DNA of 51,442 bases from Ruminococcus sp. (GTDB lineage Bacteria; Bacillota; Clostridia; Oscillospirales; Ruminococcaceae). The notes below the pieces were generated by a model, which was not told the origin of the DNA, made no database searches, and worked only from the letters and a program-made list of their open reading frames with translations. Below are positions 6,568 to 14,446 of the stretch, piece by piece. The position numbers and the translations under genes are program-made. The stretch's first letter is position 1. The number at the start of each line of letters is the position of its first letter. The stretch is taken from positions 1 through 51,442 of the forward strand of contig JALELB010000004.1 of NCBI GenBank assembly GCA_022768805.1. Direction: 5' to 3'.

Positions 6568-7572
6568 TTATTCCGCCTTGGGAGGCTTGTTCTGCTTCTC
6601 CTGCCGTCCCTGTCTGGGGGGATGGGGACGGTCGCTGCGCTGCCTGGGAGGACGGCTGTCCCGCCGAGGCTTTGCTTCCTTCTGGAACTTCGGCTCCTTC
6701 GGTTCACTTTCCGGAGCAGGCTGGGGCTTTTTCCGGGGAGGCTTCTGCTCCCGGGCGCCCTCTGCCGGATGCAGCACCTCCACCTCGTCCTTGCCTACGA
6801 TGGTGCCCACCTCGGCGCCCTCCGGCCGGACACGGAGCTTGCCGGTCAGCAGGAATACCTCCTCCACCACGCCCCGGGTGCCGTCCGGCAGCTGTACCGG
6901 AGTGCCGGCTCTGGGAGTAACCTTCAGCAGCTGCTCATAGGCATACTGCTCGTGCTTGAGGCAGCACATGAGTCTGCCGCAGGTGCCGGAGATCTTGGTG
7001 GGATTCAGGGACAGACCCTGCTCCTTTGCCATTTTGATGGAAACCGGCTGGAAATCTCCCAGATAGCCCTTGCAGCAGAATTCCCTGCCGCAGATGCCCA
7101 GTCCGCCCAGCAGTTTTGCCTCGTCCCGGACGCCGATCTGCCGCAGCTCGATTCTGGTGCGGAATACGCTTGCCAGATCCTTTACCAGCTCCCGGAAATC
7201 CACCCGGTTTTCCGCCGTAAAGTAAAACAGCAGCTTGCTGTTGTCAAAGGTGCATTCCACCTCCACCAGCTTCATATCCAGCTTCCGGAACCGGATCTTC
7301 TCCTCACAGATCCGGAAGGCGTCCTCTTCCTTTTTCTTGTTCTTTGCCACCACTGCCAGATCCTCCGGCGTAGCAAGGCGGATCACTTCCTTGAGGGGCG
7401 CCGTGATCTGCTCCTCCGGAATCTCCCGGTTGGCAAAGGCAACCTCGCCGCATTCCACCCCCCGGGCAGTTTCCACAATCACCTGGTCTCCCGCATTGGC
7501 CTGAATGCCGTTGGCGGCAAAGTAATAGACCTTGCCCACAGTTTTGAAGCGTACTCCTATGATCTCTGCCAT
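6568..7572 (-). CDS. ricT: PSP1-domain protein RicT (YaaT)
   Basis: RicT is part of the RicAFT (Y-) complex which in Bacillus binds iron-sulfur clusters and promotes mRNA maturation by RNase Y. The 334-residue protein has the PSP1 domain (about 1-255) with the conserved cysteine pairs CGREFCCKGYLGD and CGRLMCCLKHEQ. From about residue 265 it carries a Pro/Lys/Arg-rich, probably disordered tail not present in Bacillus YaaT, which may bind RNA or partners (inference). It sits between holB and queH, keeping the common Firmicute holB-ricT order. Confidence 0.92.
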   Translation of the reverse strand: MAEIIGVRFKTVGKVYYFAANGIQANAGDQVIVETARGVECGEVAFANREIPEEQITAPLKEVIRLATPEDLAVVAKNKKKEEDAFRICEEKIRFRKLDMKLVEVECTFDNSKLLFYFTAENRVDFRELVKDLASVFRTRIELRQIGVRDEAKLLGGLGICGREFCCKGYLGDFQPVSIKMAKEQGLSLNPTKISGTCGRLMCCLKHEQYAYEQLLKVTPRAGTPVQLPDGTRGVVEEVFLLTGKLRVRPEGAEVGTIVGKDEVEVLHPAEGAREQKPPRKKPQPAPESEPKEPKFQKEAKPRRDSRPPRQRSDRPHPPRQGRQEKQNKPPKAE

Positions 7573-7585
7573 GTATTTATCCTCA

Positions 7586-8557
7586 TTACTTTCCGTTTTC
7601 AGTCATAATATCCGCACAAAGCGCCGAAACCGCCAGTGCAGGGCTTACGTTCCCTTCCAGATCCTGTACCGTGCGCAGCAGTGCGCTGTGCAGCTGCTCT
7701 CCCTGAGCCAGGGTAATGCGCTGGGCAAACTGCGCCGCTCCCTCCGGGTAGCAGCCGATGCATGCTCCCCCGCCGGAGCGAAGACACAGGGCGTCCCGCA
7801 GCTGCCGATCCAGCAGCTCCAGGGCCGTCATCAGCCGGGACTTGTCCGTGCTGCATGCGGTAAGCGCCGCCAGCAAGGCATATTCATCCCTGTTCATTAT
7901 ACTATCTGCCAGCTTTTTTGTCAATGCAACCGTCTCCTGCAGGCCGGGATCCGTCAGATACGCCAGGCATCTGCCGATATTGCCGTGAAAGACGGATACC
8001 GCCCGGGCTGCCTCCTCCGGGGTATGGCCGGCAGAAAGCAGCGCCTGGGTACACTGGGCATCGGTGCAGGGACTGGTGCCGATGGCGCTGACCCGGGACA
8101 GGATGGTTTCCAGAAATGCATGCCGGGACTGGGCGGTAAACACAAAGTAGGTGAAATCCGGCGGTTCCTCCACCAGCTTCAGCAGGGCGTTCTGAGCCTG
8201 GACGGTCATATGATCCGCATCCGTAAACAGATACAGCTTGCGCATGCCGTTGTTGGGGGTTTTGTATGCGTCTGCGCACACCCGGCGGATGCTCTCCACG
8301 GAAAATCCACCGGTCTTCCCGCTGTGGGGAATCTCCATCACATCCGGATGCTGCCGGTGCTCCAGATTGTGACAGGGCTTGCAGCTGCCGCAGGGCTTCT
8401 GCGCCCCCTCGCACAGCAGCCGTGCCGCCAGATACCAGGCAAGGGTCTTTTTTCCCGTGCCCTGCTCCCCGTAGATGAGGAAGCTGTGGGGCAGCCTGCC
8501 GCTGGTGCACATGGCCTCCAGGGCTGCCAGCGCATGTTCATTGCCGTACAGCTTCAT
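7586..8557 (-). CDS. holB: DNA polymerase III subunit delta'
   Basis: Clamp-loader subunit (323 residues) that helps load the beta sliding clamp. A RecA/AAA+ core with Walker A-like GEQGTGKKTL (about 23-32), a zinc-binding cysteine cluster (C...CGSCKPC, about 48-60), and LVEEPPDFTYFVFTA in the sensor region; the C-terminal collar follows. I chose the ATG at 8557 (MKLYGNEHAL) since AAAGGGGAGAGGG lies immediately upstream and family members begin there; an earlier in-frame ATG at 8641 would add 28 unlikely residues within the preceding gene. Thirteen bases separate it from ricT. Confidence 0.92.
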   Translation of the reverse strand: MKLYGNEHALAALEAMCTSGRLPHSFLIYGEQGTGKKTLAWYLAARLLCEGAQKPCGSCKPCHNLEHRQHPDVMEIPHSGKTGGFSVESIRRVCADAYKTPNNGMRKLYLFTDADHMTVQAQNALLKLVEEPPDFTYFVFTAQSRHAFLETILSRVSAIGTSPCTDAQCTQALLSAGHTPEEAARAVSVFHGNIGRCLAYLTDPGLQETVALTKKLADSIMNRDEYALLAALTACSTDKSRLMTALELLDRQLRDALCLRSGGGACIGCYPEGAAQFAQRITLAQGEQLHSALLRTVQDLEGNVSPALAVSALCADIMTENGK

Positions 8558-8586
8558 ACCCTCTCCCCTTTCTGTGTGTCCTGCTT

Positions 8587-9912
8587 CTATTTTACCACAT
8601 TCACCGTGGGAATGCCATACCTGCGGAAAATATTTATGCACTCCCGGGAAATCCGTTCGCCGCTGACTGCAATGGGAATCGCCGGCGGACAGGGCACATG
8701 GATCCCGGCGCAGATTCTCCCCTCCGCATCCTCCACGTTCAGGGTTTCATAGTCCCCCAGTGCTGCCTGCCGCATGGAGCATACCTGCTCCGGCACAGGC
8801 AGGGAAAAGGGCTCCGGCTGTGCAGGCTGTCCCCGGTAGAGGGCAATACGCCGGAGGGCGTCCCGGAGCCGGGAAAGCTCCTCCTCCGTTGTGCAGCAGG
8901 AGCTGAGCAGTACCACAAAGTCCCGGTCCGCATACTCACAGAAAATCTGTTCCTCTCGCAGGCGTTTGTCCAGTTCCCTGCCATCCATGCCGCTGGCGGC
9001 CGCACAGAGGGTCAGATGCAAAGGCTCCCCCGGGTAGAATGTCCAACAGTCCGCCAGCTCCTGCCGGAGCATGGAGAGAGAAGCCGTCACCCGGGCGAGA
9101 TCTGCTGCCCCGTGCTCTGCCAGATAGGCATTGCACAGATCCAGGGAGGCCAGCTGCAAATAGGATGGGCTGGTGGAACCGAACAGAGACATGGCTGCCT
9201 TTGCCCGTTGTGCATACCGGGGCCGGGCAGTATGCAGATACGCACAGCCCGTCAGCGCCGGCAGCAGCTTATGGGCGGAATCGCAGCACAGATCAGCCCC
9301 CAGGGCGATGGGATGCCGGGAGGGGGTGAAGAGCCCCAGGTGGGCGCCGTGGGCATTGTCCACCAGCAGCGGAGCATCATGCTGCCGGCACACTGCGGCA
9401 ATGGCTCCAATATCCGCACAGTGCCCCAGATAGTCCGGAGAGGTCACATAGACGCACGCCGGTGCGGGAGAAGCATCCAGGGCGGCGGCGATCTGCGCCG
9501 GGGTCACGGTTCCCGAGAGGATACCCCCTGTATAGGAAGGAAAAATCCACTCCACCTCCAGCCCCAGCAGCACACAGGCGGTCAGGAAAGCCCGGTGTAC
9601 ATTCCGCACCGCAAGCACCCGTCTGTTCTCCTGACCCATCAGGGTCAGCATGGCCTGAATGCAAAGGGTAGAGCCGGCAGTGCTGTAAAACGTACCGGCA
9701 GTGTGATACAAAGCGGCAGCGTTTGCTTCGCTTTCGGCAATGATCCCGGCAGCATCAAACAGACTGTCCGCACCGGGAATCTCCGTAATATCCAGGGCAT
9801 AGGCAGGGTCCAGTACGCCCCCCGGGCCTCTGCCCTTGTGGCCGGGCATATGCATCCGCAGGGGATTTTGCTCGGTATAGCGTATCAGAAAGTCATAAAT
9901 CGGTGTGTTCAT
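8587..9912 (-). CDS. Orn/Lys/Arg decarboxylase family PLP enzyme
   Basis: A 441-residue pyridoxal-phosphate enzyme of the major Orn/Lys/Arg decarboxylase group, the short Firmicute type (similar to Bacillus SpeA/YaaO), forming a polyamine or its precursor in the cytosol. It opens with LRMHMPGHKGRG, carries VDNAHGAHLG for cofactor contact, and has the PLP lysine in DSAHKLLPALTG (about residue 215). C-terminal domain includes PCPPAIPI. The substrate cannot be told from the sequence alone. In Bacillus a related gene (yaaO) lies upstream of tmk-holB-ricT, so the linkage is partly conserved. Nine bases after the sigma-like gene. Confidence 0.88.
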   Translation of the reverse strand: MNTPIYDFLIRYTEQNPLRMHMPGHKGRGPGGVLDPAYALDITEIPGADSLFDAAGIIAESEANAAALYHTAGTFYSTAGSTLCIQAMLTLMGQENRRVLAVRNVHRAFLTACVLLGLEVEWIFPSYTGGILSGTVTPAQIAAALDASPAPACVYVTSPDYLGHCADIGAIAAVCRQHDAPLLVDNAHGAHLGLFTPSRHPIALGADLCCDSAHKLLPALTGCAYLHTARPRYAQRAKAAMSLFGSTSPSYLQLASLDLCNAYLAEHGAADLARVTASLSMLRQELADCWTFYPGEPLHLTLCAAASGMDGRELDKRLREEQIFCEYADRDFVVLLSSCCTTEEELSRLRDALRRIALYRGQPAQPEPFSLPVPEQVCSMRQAALGDYETLNVEDAEGRICAGIHVPCPPAIPIAVSGERISRECINIFRRYGIPTVNVVK

Positions 9913-9921
9913 AGGCTGCTC

Positions 9922-10218
9922 CTAAATCAGGTATTTAAGCCGGTCATAAATATTCCGCCGGGCCCGCTTGATGGTACGGGAAACGGTGGAAATGTCCAGA
10001 TTCAGCTTTTCTGCAATCCGGCACATTTTCATGCCCTCATAATAGTATAGCACAACCATCTCCTTTTGTCTTGGGGTAAGATCATTTTTTATAACCTCCC
10101 GCAGGGCACGCTTCAGCCGGCGCAGCTGCTGATCGTTGGTTTCTGCTTCCTGCTCCCCGGACAGCTCCAGCAGCCGCCTGATGTATGCCGGATTCTCTGT
10201 TGAAACCCGTTTAGCCAT
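9922..10218 (-). CDS. Sigma-70 region 4-like HTH protein
   Basis: A 98-residue protein whose second half (about 45-98) is a sigma region 4 type helix-turn-helix: LTPRQKEMVVLYYYEGMKM, then IAEKLNLDISTVSRTIKRA. It lacks a region 2, so it cannot act as a full sigma factor alone. It may be a split sigma subunit or a DNA-binding regulator. The ATG at 10218 follows GGGAGG by eight bases; the frame is open upstream to 10338 but that part overlaps the promoter and LexA box. First gene of the operon with the decarboxylase, holB, ricT and queH, so probably SOS-controlled. Confidence 0.8.
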   Translation of the reverse strand: MAKRVSTENPAYIRRLLELSGEQEAETNDQQLRRLKRALREVIKNDLTPRQKEMVVLYYYEGMKMCRIAEKLNLDISTVSRTIKRARRNIYDRLKYLI

Positions 10219-10290
10219 GGCGCCGCCCTCCCCTGTTGTGATTCCTGCTGCTGTGATCCATATCAGATCCTGCTCCTTTCGGCATAATAC

Positions 10291-10302
10291 GAACATATGT
10301 TC
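10291..10302. promoter_or_regulatory. LexA (SOS) box at the start of the sigma-like/holB operon
   Basis: GAACATATGTTC is a perfect palindrome of the Gram-positive LexA form GAAC-N4-GTTC. With flanks it reads CGAACATATGTTCT, 13 of 14 matches to the Bacillus consensus CGAACRNRYGTTYC. It lies 8-19 bases after the -10 on the minus strand, covering the transcription start, an effective position for repression. Confidence 0.8.
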
Positions 10303-10309
10303 TTTTTGT

Positions 10310-10338
10310 AGTATATCATAATTGTAAATTACTGTCAA
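10310..10338 (-). promoter_or_regulatory. Promoter of the sigma-like/decarboxylase/holB/ricT/queH operon
   Basis: On the minus strand TTGACA (10338-10333) and TATACT (10315-10310) have a 17-base spacer. Leader to the first start codon about 85 nt. Confidence 0.75.
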
Positions 10339-10416
10339 TAGTTTTCTGAGAATTTTGTCGGATTCTGTATCATGTGTGCTAATTGTAAATAAATTGTGAA
10401 TATTTCATGACAGGCA

Positions 10417-10444
10417 TTGATTTTTTGGCCCGGCATGTTATACT
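10417..10444 (+). promoter_or_regulatory. Promoter of htpG
   Basis: TTGATT (10417-10422) and TATACT (10439-10444) have a 16-base spacer. The CIRCE operator begins five bases after the -10. Confidence 0.7.
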
Positions 10445-10448
10445 TACA

Positions 10449-10475
10449 TTAGCACTCTTAACATGCGAGTGCTAA
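10449..10475. promoter_or_regulatory. CIRCE element (HrcA operator) of htpG
   Basis: TTAGCACTC (10449-10457), a 9-base spacer, then GAGTGCTAA (10467-10475): an exact match to the CIRCE inverted repeat bound by the heat-shock repressor HrcA. It covers the transcription start of htpG. Confidence 0.95.
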
Positions 10476-10502
10476 TTTCAGAAAAACAGGAGATGCAACG
10501 CA

Positions 10503-12401
10503 ATGAAAACCAAACAGTTTAAAGCGGAATCCAAGCGGCTGCTTGATATGATGATCCACTCCATTTACACCCACAAGGAAATCTTCCTGCGGGAGCTGAT
10601 CTCCAACGCAAGCGACGCCATGGACAAGCTGTATTTTCGTTCCCTCACCGATGACAAGGTGGGCATGAACCGGGATGACTTTGCCATTGATCTGAAGCTT
10701 GACAAGGATGCCCGGACGCTGACCATCACCGACAACGGCATCGGCATGACCCAGGAGGAACTGGAAAAGAACCTGGGCACCATCGCCAACAGCGGCTCTC
10801 TCAAGTTCAAGACCGAAAACAAGCTGGAAGATGACGTGGACATCATCGGCCAGTTTGGCGTGGGCTTCTACTCCGCCTTCATGGTTGCAAAGCGGGTGAC
10901 GGTACGCACCAAGGCATACGGCGCTGACGAGGCCTATGAGTGGCAGTCCGAAGGGGTGGAAGGGTACACCATCGCCCCCTGCGACAAGGAAACCGTGGGT
11001 ACTGAGATCATCCTGGAGATCAAGGATGACGCAGAGGATGAAACCTACAGCGAATTCCTGGAGCAGTACAGAATCCAGGGACTGGTCAAGAAGTATTCTG
11101 ACTATATCCGGTATCCCATCCGGATGGATATGACCAAGAGCCGCCGGAAGGAAACAGAAAATGCTGACAAGGACGCTGAGCCGGAGTATGAGGAGTATAT
11201 CGAAAACGAAACCCTCAACAGCATGGTGCCCCTGTGGCGCAAAAACAAGAACGAGCTGACGGATGAAGACTACAACAGCTTCTACAAGGAAAAGTTCTTT
11301 GACTACAACGAGCCCCTGCTCCACATTCACACCAAGTCCGAAGGTACTGCAACCTTCAACGCCCTGCTGTACATCCCCTCCAAGGCACCCTATGACTACT
11401 ATTCCAAGGAGTATGAAAAGGGACTGCAGCTTTACAGCAGCGGCGTAATGATTATGGAAAAGTGCGGGGATCTGCTGCCGGATTACTTTAGCTTTGTCAA
11501 GGGTCTGGTGGATTCTGAGGACCTGTCTCTGAACATCTCCCGGGAGCTGCTGCAGCACGACAGACAGCTGAAGATCATTGCAAAGGCTCTGGAAAAATCC
11601 ATCCGGAACGAGCTGCTGAAGCTGCTGAAAAACGATCGTGCTGCTTACGAAAAATTCTTTGAGGCATTCGGCCTCCAGCTGAAATTCGGGGTATACAACA
11701 ACTATGGCATGAACAAGGACACCCTGAAGGATCTGCTGCTGTTCTATTCCTCCTCGGAGAAAAAGCCCGTCACCCTTGAAGAATACGTGAGCCGCATGAA
11801 GGAGGGTCAGACCTGCATCTACTACGCAACCGGTGAGAATGTTTCCCGGATCGACCATCTGCCCCAGACGGAGCTTGTCAAGGACAAGGGCTTCGAGATT
11901 CTCTATCTGACGGAGAATGTGGACGAGTTTGCCATCAAAATGCAGATGAATTACGACGGCAAGGAGTTCAAGTCTGTATCCGCCGGGGATCTGGATCTGG
12001 AAACAGAGGAAGAAAAGAAGGAAATCGAAGAAAAGTCCAAGGAGCATGCGGACCTGTTCACCGCTATGCAGACCGCACTGGACGGCAAGGTCAAGAGCGT
12101 GCGCCTGTCTCAGCGGCTCAAGTCCCACCCGGTTTGCCTGACCAGCGACGGCGCCCTGTCCCTGGAGATGGAAAAGGTGCTGAACGCAATGCCCACCGAC
12201 CAGAAGGTTCAGGCGGACAAGGTGCTGGAGATCAACCCGGACCACCCCATCTTTGCCAAGCTGGTTCAGCTCCAGAAGGAGGATCCGGAGAAGCTGAACG
12301 CCTATGCAAAGCTGCTGTATGACCAGGCTCTGCTGATCGAGGGCATGTCCATTGAGGATCCGGTTGCATTCTCCAACCAGATCTGTGAACTGATGGCGTA
12401 A
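10503..12401 (+). CDS. htpG: Molecular chaperone HtpG (Hsp90)
   Basis: A 632-residue ATP-dependent dimeric cytosolic chaperone. The N-terminal GHKL ATPase has its Bergerat motifs: [16 protein letters not shown] (about 22-37), [13 protein letters not shown] (about 78-90) and [13 protein letters not shown] (about 116-128). The middle domain contains [14 protein letters not shown], with the Arg that contacts ATP phosphate in this family, and the C-terminal dimerisation domain ends in ICELMA. An AGGAG site precedes the ATG. Full length. A single-gene unit with CIRCE upstream, so heat induction by HrcA is expected; in Bacillus subtilis htpG is not HrcA-controlled. Confidence 0.96.
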   Translation: MKTKQFKAESKRLLDMMIHSIYTHKEIFLRELISNASDAMDKLYFRSLTDDKVGMNRDDFAIDLKLDKDARTLTITDNGIGMTQEELEKNLGTIANSGSLKFKTENKLEDDVDIIGQFGVGFYSAFMVAKRVTVRTKAYGADEAYEWQSEGVEGYTIAPCDKETVGTEIILEIKDDAEDETYSEFLEQYRIQGLVKKYSDYIRYPIRMDMTKSRRKETENADKDAEPEYEEYIENETLNSMVPLWRKNKNELTDEDYNSFYKEKFFDYNEPLLHIHTKSEGTATFNALLYIPSKAPYDYYSKEYEKGLQLYSSGVMIMEKCGDLLPDYFSFVKGLVDSEDLSLNISRELLQHDRQLKIIAKALEKSIRNELLKLLKNDRAAYEKFFEAFGLQLKFGVYNNYGMNKDTLKDLLLFYSSSEKKPVTLEEYVSRMKEGQTCIYYATGENVSRIDHLPQTELVKDKGFEILYLTENVDEFAIKMQMNYDGKEFKSVSAGDLDLETEEEKKEIEEKSKEHADLFTAMQTALDGKVKSVRLSQRLKSHPVCLTSDGALSLEMEKVLNAMPTDQKVQADKVLEINPDHPIFAKLVQLQKEDPEKLNAYAKLLYDQALLIEGMSIEDPVAFSNQICELMA

Positions 12402-12406
12402 ACCGC

Positions 12407-12445
12407 AAAAGCCGCCCTGTATGCCGGAGCATACGGGGCAGCTTT
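12407..12445 (+). terminator. Terminator after htpG
   Basis: GCCCTGTATGC and GCATACGGGGC pair (one G-T) around CGGA, extended at the base by AAGC/GCTT, followed by TTTATA. Confidence 0.7.
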
Positions 12446-12457
12446 ATACCCGGATAA

Positions 12458-12487
12458 AAAGGCTGTACGGAACACCGTACAGCCTTT
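12458..12487. terminator. Terminator of the ABC/DUF5696 operon (probably bidirectional)
   Basis: AAAGGCTGTACGG and CCGTACAGCCTTT form a perfect 13-bp stem with an AACA loop. The minus-strand side ends in TTTTTATCC, right after the stop of the last permease gene, and a T-rich tract also follows on plus. Confidence 0.85.
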
Positions 12488-12492
12488 CTCGT

Positions 12493-13533
12493 TTATGCAA
12501 CCAGACCGGAGCGCTCGATACCCTCGGTAAAGTATTTCTGCAGGAATACATACATCACAAGGATGGGGGTAATGGAGAGCAGACAGCCAGCCTCCAGCCA
12601 GACGATCTTTTCCCGGACGCTGACCTGAACGGTGGCGTCATTGAACAGGAACAGATTCAGCTGGGTGTTCAGGTTCTTGACCATCATGGCAATGGTTTCG
12701 TTGTTGGTGAAGAAGGAGCTGCTCACATAGTAGTCATTCCAGTACCATACCACGGAGAACAGGAACACGGTCAGGAAGGAGGAACGGGCGTTGGGCGCCA
12801 TAATCTGCAGGAAGGTCCGGAGGGGGCCGCAGCCGTCCAGATAGGCTGCATCCTCCAATTCCTTGGGCAGACCCCGGAAGAACTGCCGGAAAATCAGGAT
12901 CATGAGCCCGGCACGGATGCCGTTGGCGGTCAGCGCCGGCAGATACATGGTCCATGGGGTATCCGTCAGGGTCAGGGTATCCCCGGTGATGAGCTTGATG
13001 AGCCCGAAGATGTCAAAGTAACGGAACTGCATATACTGGGGAATCAGGATAATCTGAGAGGGCACCAGAATCATCATGATGACGATGCCGAACAGCAGAT
13101 TCTTGCCCTTGAATTTAAACCGTGCAAAGCCGTAGCCCGTCAGCGCACAGGTGATAACCTGTACCAAAGAGCAGCCGATGTTCAGCAGCAGGGTGTTGAG
13201 CACCGTGGGGCCGTAGTTCATCACCTTGAGCACGTCCTTGATGGGCTGAATGGACAGGTGACGGGGAATCCACATGACGGTGGGATCGCTCATATCGGCG
13301 GGATCCCGGAACGCCGAGCTGATCATGAAGATCAGCGGGTAAAGAATGACAAAGCAAAGACCGAACAGGATCAGAAACCGGAAGAAGGGCCATACCTTTT
13401 CCGCCATGCGCTTGCGGCGCAGGTAGACAAGCTCCTCCTTGGCCATGTGCTGCTCCCGGATTTTCTGAGCTTCCTTGCGGGACATGCCGTTGCCGATTTC
13501 CTTTTCGGTTTTGACTGCTGCAGTTTGTTCCAT
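12493..13533 (-). CDS. Sugar-type ABC transporter permease (MalG-like), last gene of operon
   Basis: A 346-residue inner-membrane permease of the carbohydrate importer CUT1 group. A cytosolic N-terminal region (about 1-48) precedes six predicted membrane helices starting at FFRFLILFGLCFVILYPLIF. The EAA loop that docks the ATPase is LEDAAYLDGCGPLRTF (about 220-235). It pairs with the MalF-like permease just upstream (20 bases). These two form a second permease pair in the operon, distinct in sequence from the pair at 18930-20747. The substrate is unknown and no ATPase is encoded here; a shared MsmK-type ATPase elsewhere is expected for the group (inference). Confidence 0.88.
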   Translation of the reverse strand: MEQTAAVKTEKEIGNGMSRKEAQKIREQHMAKEELVYLRRKRMAEKVWPFFRFLILFGLCFVILYPLIFMISSAFRDPADMSDPTVMWIPRHLSIQPIKDVLKVMNYGPTVLNTLLLNIGCSLVQVITCALTGYGFARFKFKGKNLLFGIVIMMILVPSQIILIPQYMQFRYFDIFGLIKLITGDTLTLTDTPWTMYLPALTANGIRAGLMILIFRQFFRGLPKELEDAAYLDGCGPLRTFLQIMAPNARSSFLTVFLFSVVWYWNDYYVSSSFFTNNETIAMMVKNLNTQLNLFLFNDATVQVSVREKIVWLEAGCLLSITPILVMYVFLQKYFTEGIERSGLVA

Positions 13534-13552
13534 CTGTGTTCACACCGCCTTT

Positions 13553-14446
13553 CTATTCCACTTCATAGTAAACAAAGTGGTTGATAATCATGGTGACCAA
13601 TCCGATGGCCGCCAGAACGATGGCAAAATACGTCCACGCCATTGCGGCGGCCAATCCGTACTGCCAGTCGTTCTGAACCTCCAGCACCCGGGCCATAACC
13701 GCGTTTGTGGGGGAGGTAAAGGAGTCGATGATGGTGAAGATCAGGTTGGCCAGGATCATGGGGCTCACATAGGGCAGAATGATCTTCCAGAAATATTCCC
13801 AGGCAGTAGCGCCCTCCATCTGCGCCGCCTCCTTTGCGGAGGGGGGGATGTTCTGGAGTGCTGCCAGGAAGATCAGGATCTGGATACCGGAGCTCCATAC
13901 CAGGCTGAACACGTTGGTGGTCAGTGTTTCGATCTGCGCAGTGAGATCCTCACTGATGCCGTAGATGCCAAGGAAGGTCAGAAGCTCCTTCACAAGATCC
14001 GTCTTGAACATGGTGGAAAACTGGGAAGCATCACTGTTGCCGCCGGTTTTCAGGTCGCCGTTGATGATGTTGTAAACCGGACCGGTTGCAATGATAACCG
14101 GCAGGAAGAACACGGCTCTTGCAAAGGTTCTGCCCCGGAATTTCTGATTCAGAATCACAGCGATGAACAGGGAGAACACGATAATCAGCGGTGCTGTTTC
14201 AAAGGTTTCCTTCAGCACCTGTACCAGCAGCTCCCGGTAGTTGGGATCGCTCATAAAGGCATATTTGTAGTTGCTGATGCCCGCCCAGGTCGCAACCGGG
14301 CCGCCGGTTTCCGGGGTAACATTCTGGAATGAGTAGATCAGGGAGGTAATCAGCGGAATCAGGAACCACTTGATTGTGCCCACCAGCCAGATTGCAATAA
14401 AGCCGTAGCCGTACAGGCTCTTGCGGCGTTCATAGGGAATTTTCAT
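13553..14446 (-). CDS. Sugar-type ABC transporter permease (MalF-like)
   Basis: A 297-residue permease with six predicted membrane helices, the first at about residues 12-33. The EAA loop is AKEAAQMEGATAWEYFWKI (about 195-215). It has a short periplasm-side loop between helices 1 and 2 (YSFQNVTPETGG). Its ATG overlaps the stop of the DUF5696 gene by one base (TGATG), which suggests stoichiometric coupling. Partner of the MalG-like permease downstream. Confidence 0.88.
   Translation of the reverse strand: MKIPYERRKSLYGYGFIAIWLVGTIKWFLIPLITSLIYSFQNVTPETGGPVATWAGISNYKYAFMSDPNYRELLVQVLKETFETAPLIIVFSLFIAVILNQKFRGRTFARAVFFLPVIIATGPVYNIINGDLKTGGNSDASQFSTMFKTDLVKELLTFLGIYGISEDLTAQIETLTTNVFSLVWSSGIQILIFLAALQNIPPSAKEAAQMEGATAWEYFWKIILPYVSPMILANLIFTIIDSFTSPTNAVMARVLEVQNDWQYGLAAAMAWTYFAIVLAAIGLVTMIINHFVYYEVE

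Noticed and set aside
10458..12245. A 595-codon open frame antisense to htpG
   Set aside because: It mirrors a clear Hsp90 gene, has no family motifs and arises from the codon bias of the sense strand. The same applies to long antisense frames opposite nrdD, mfd and the NHL/permease genes.
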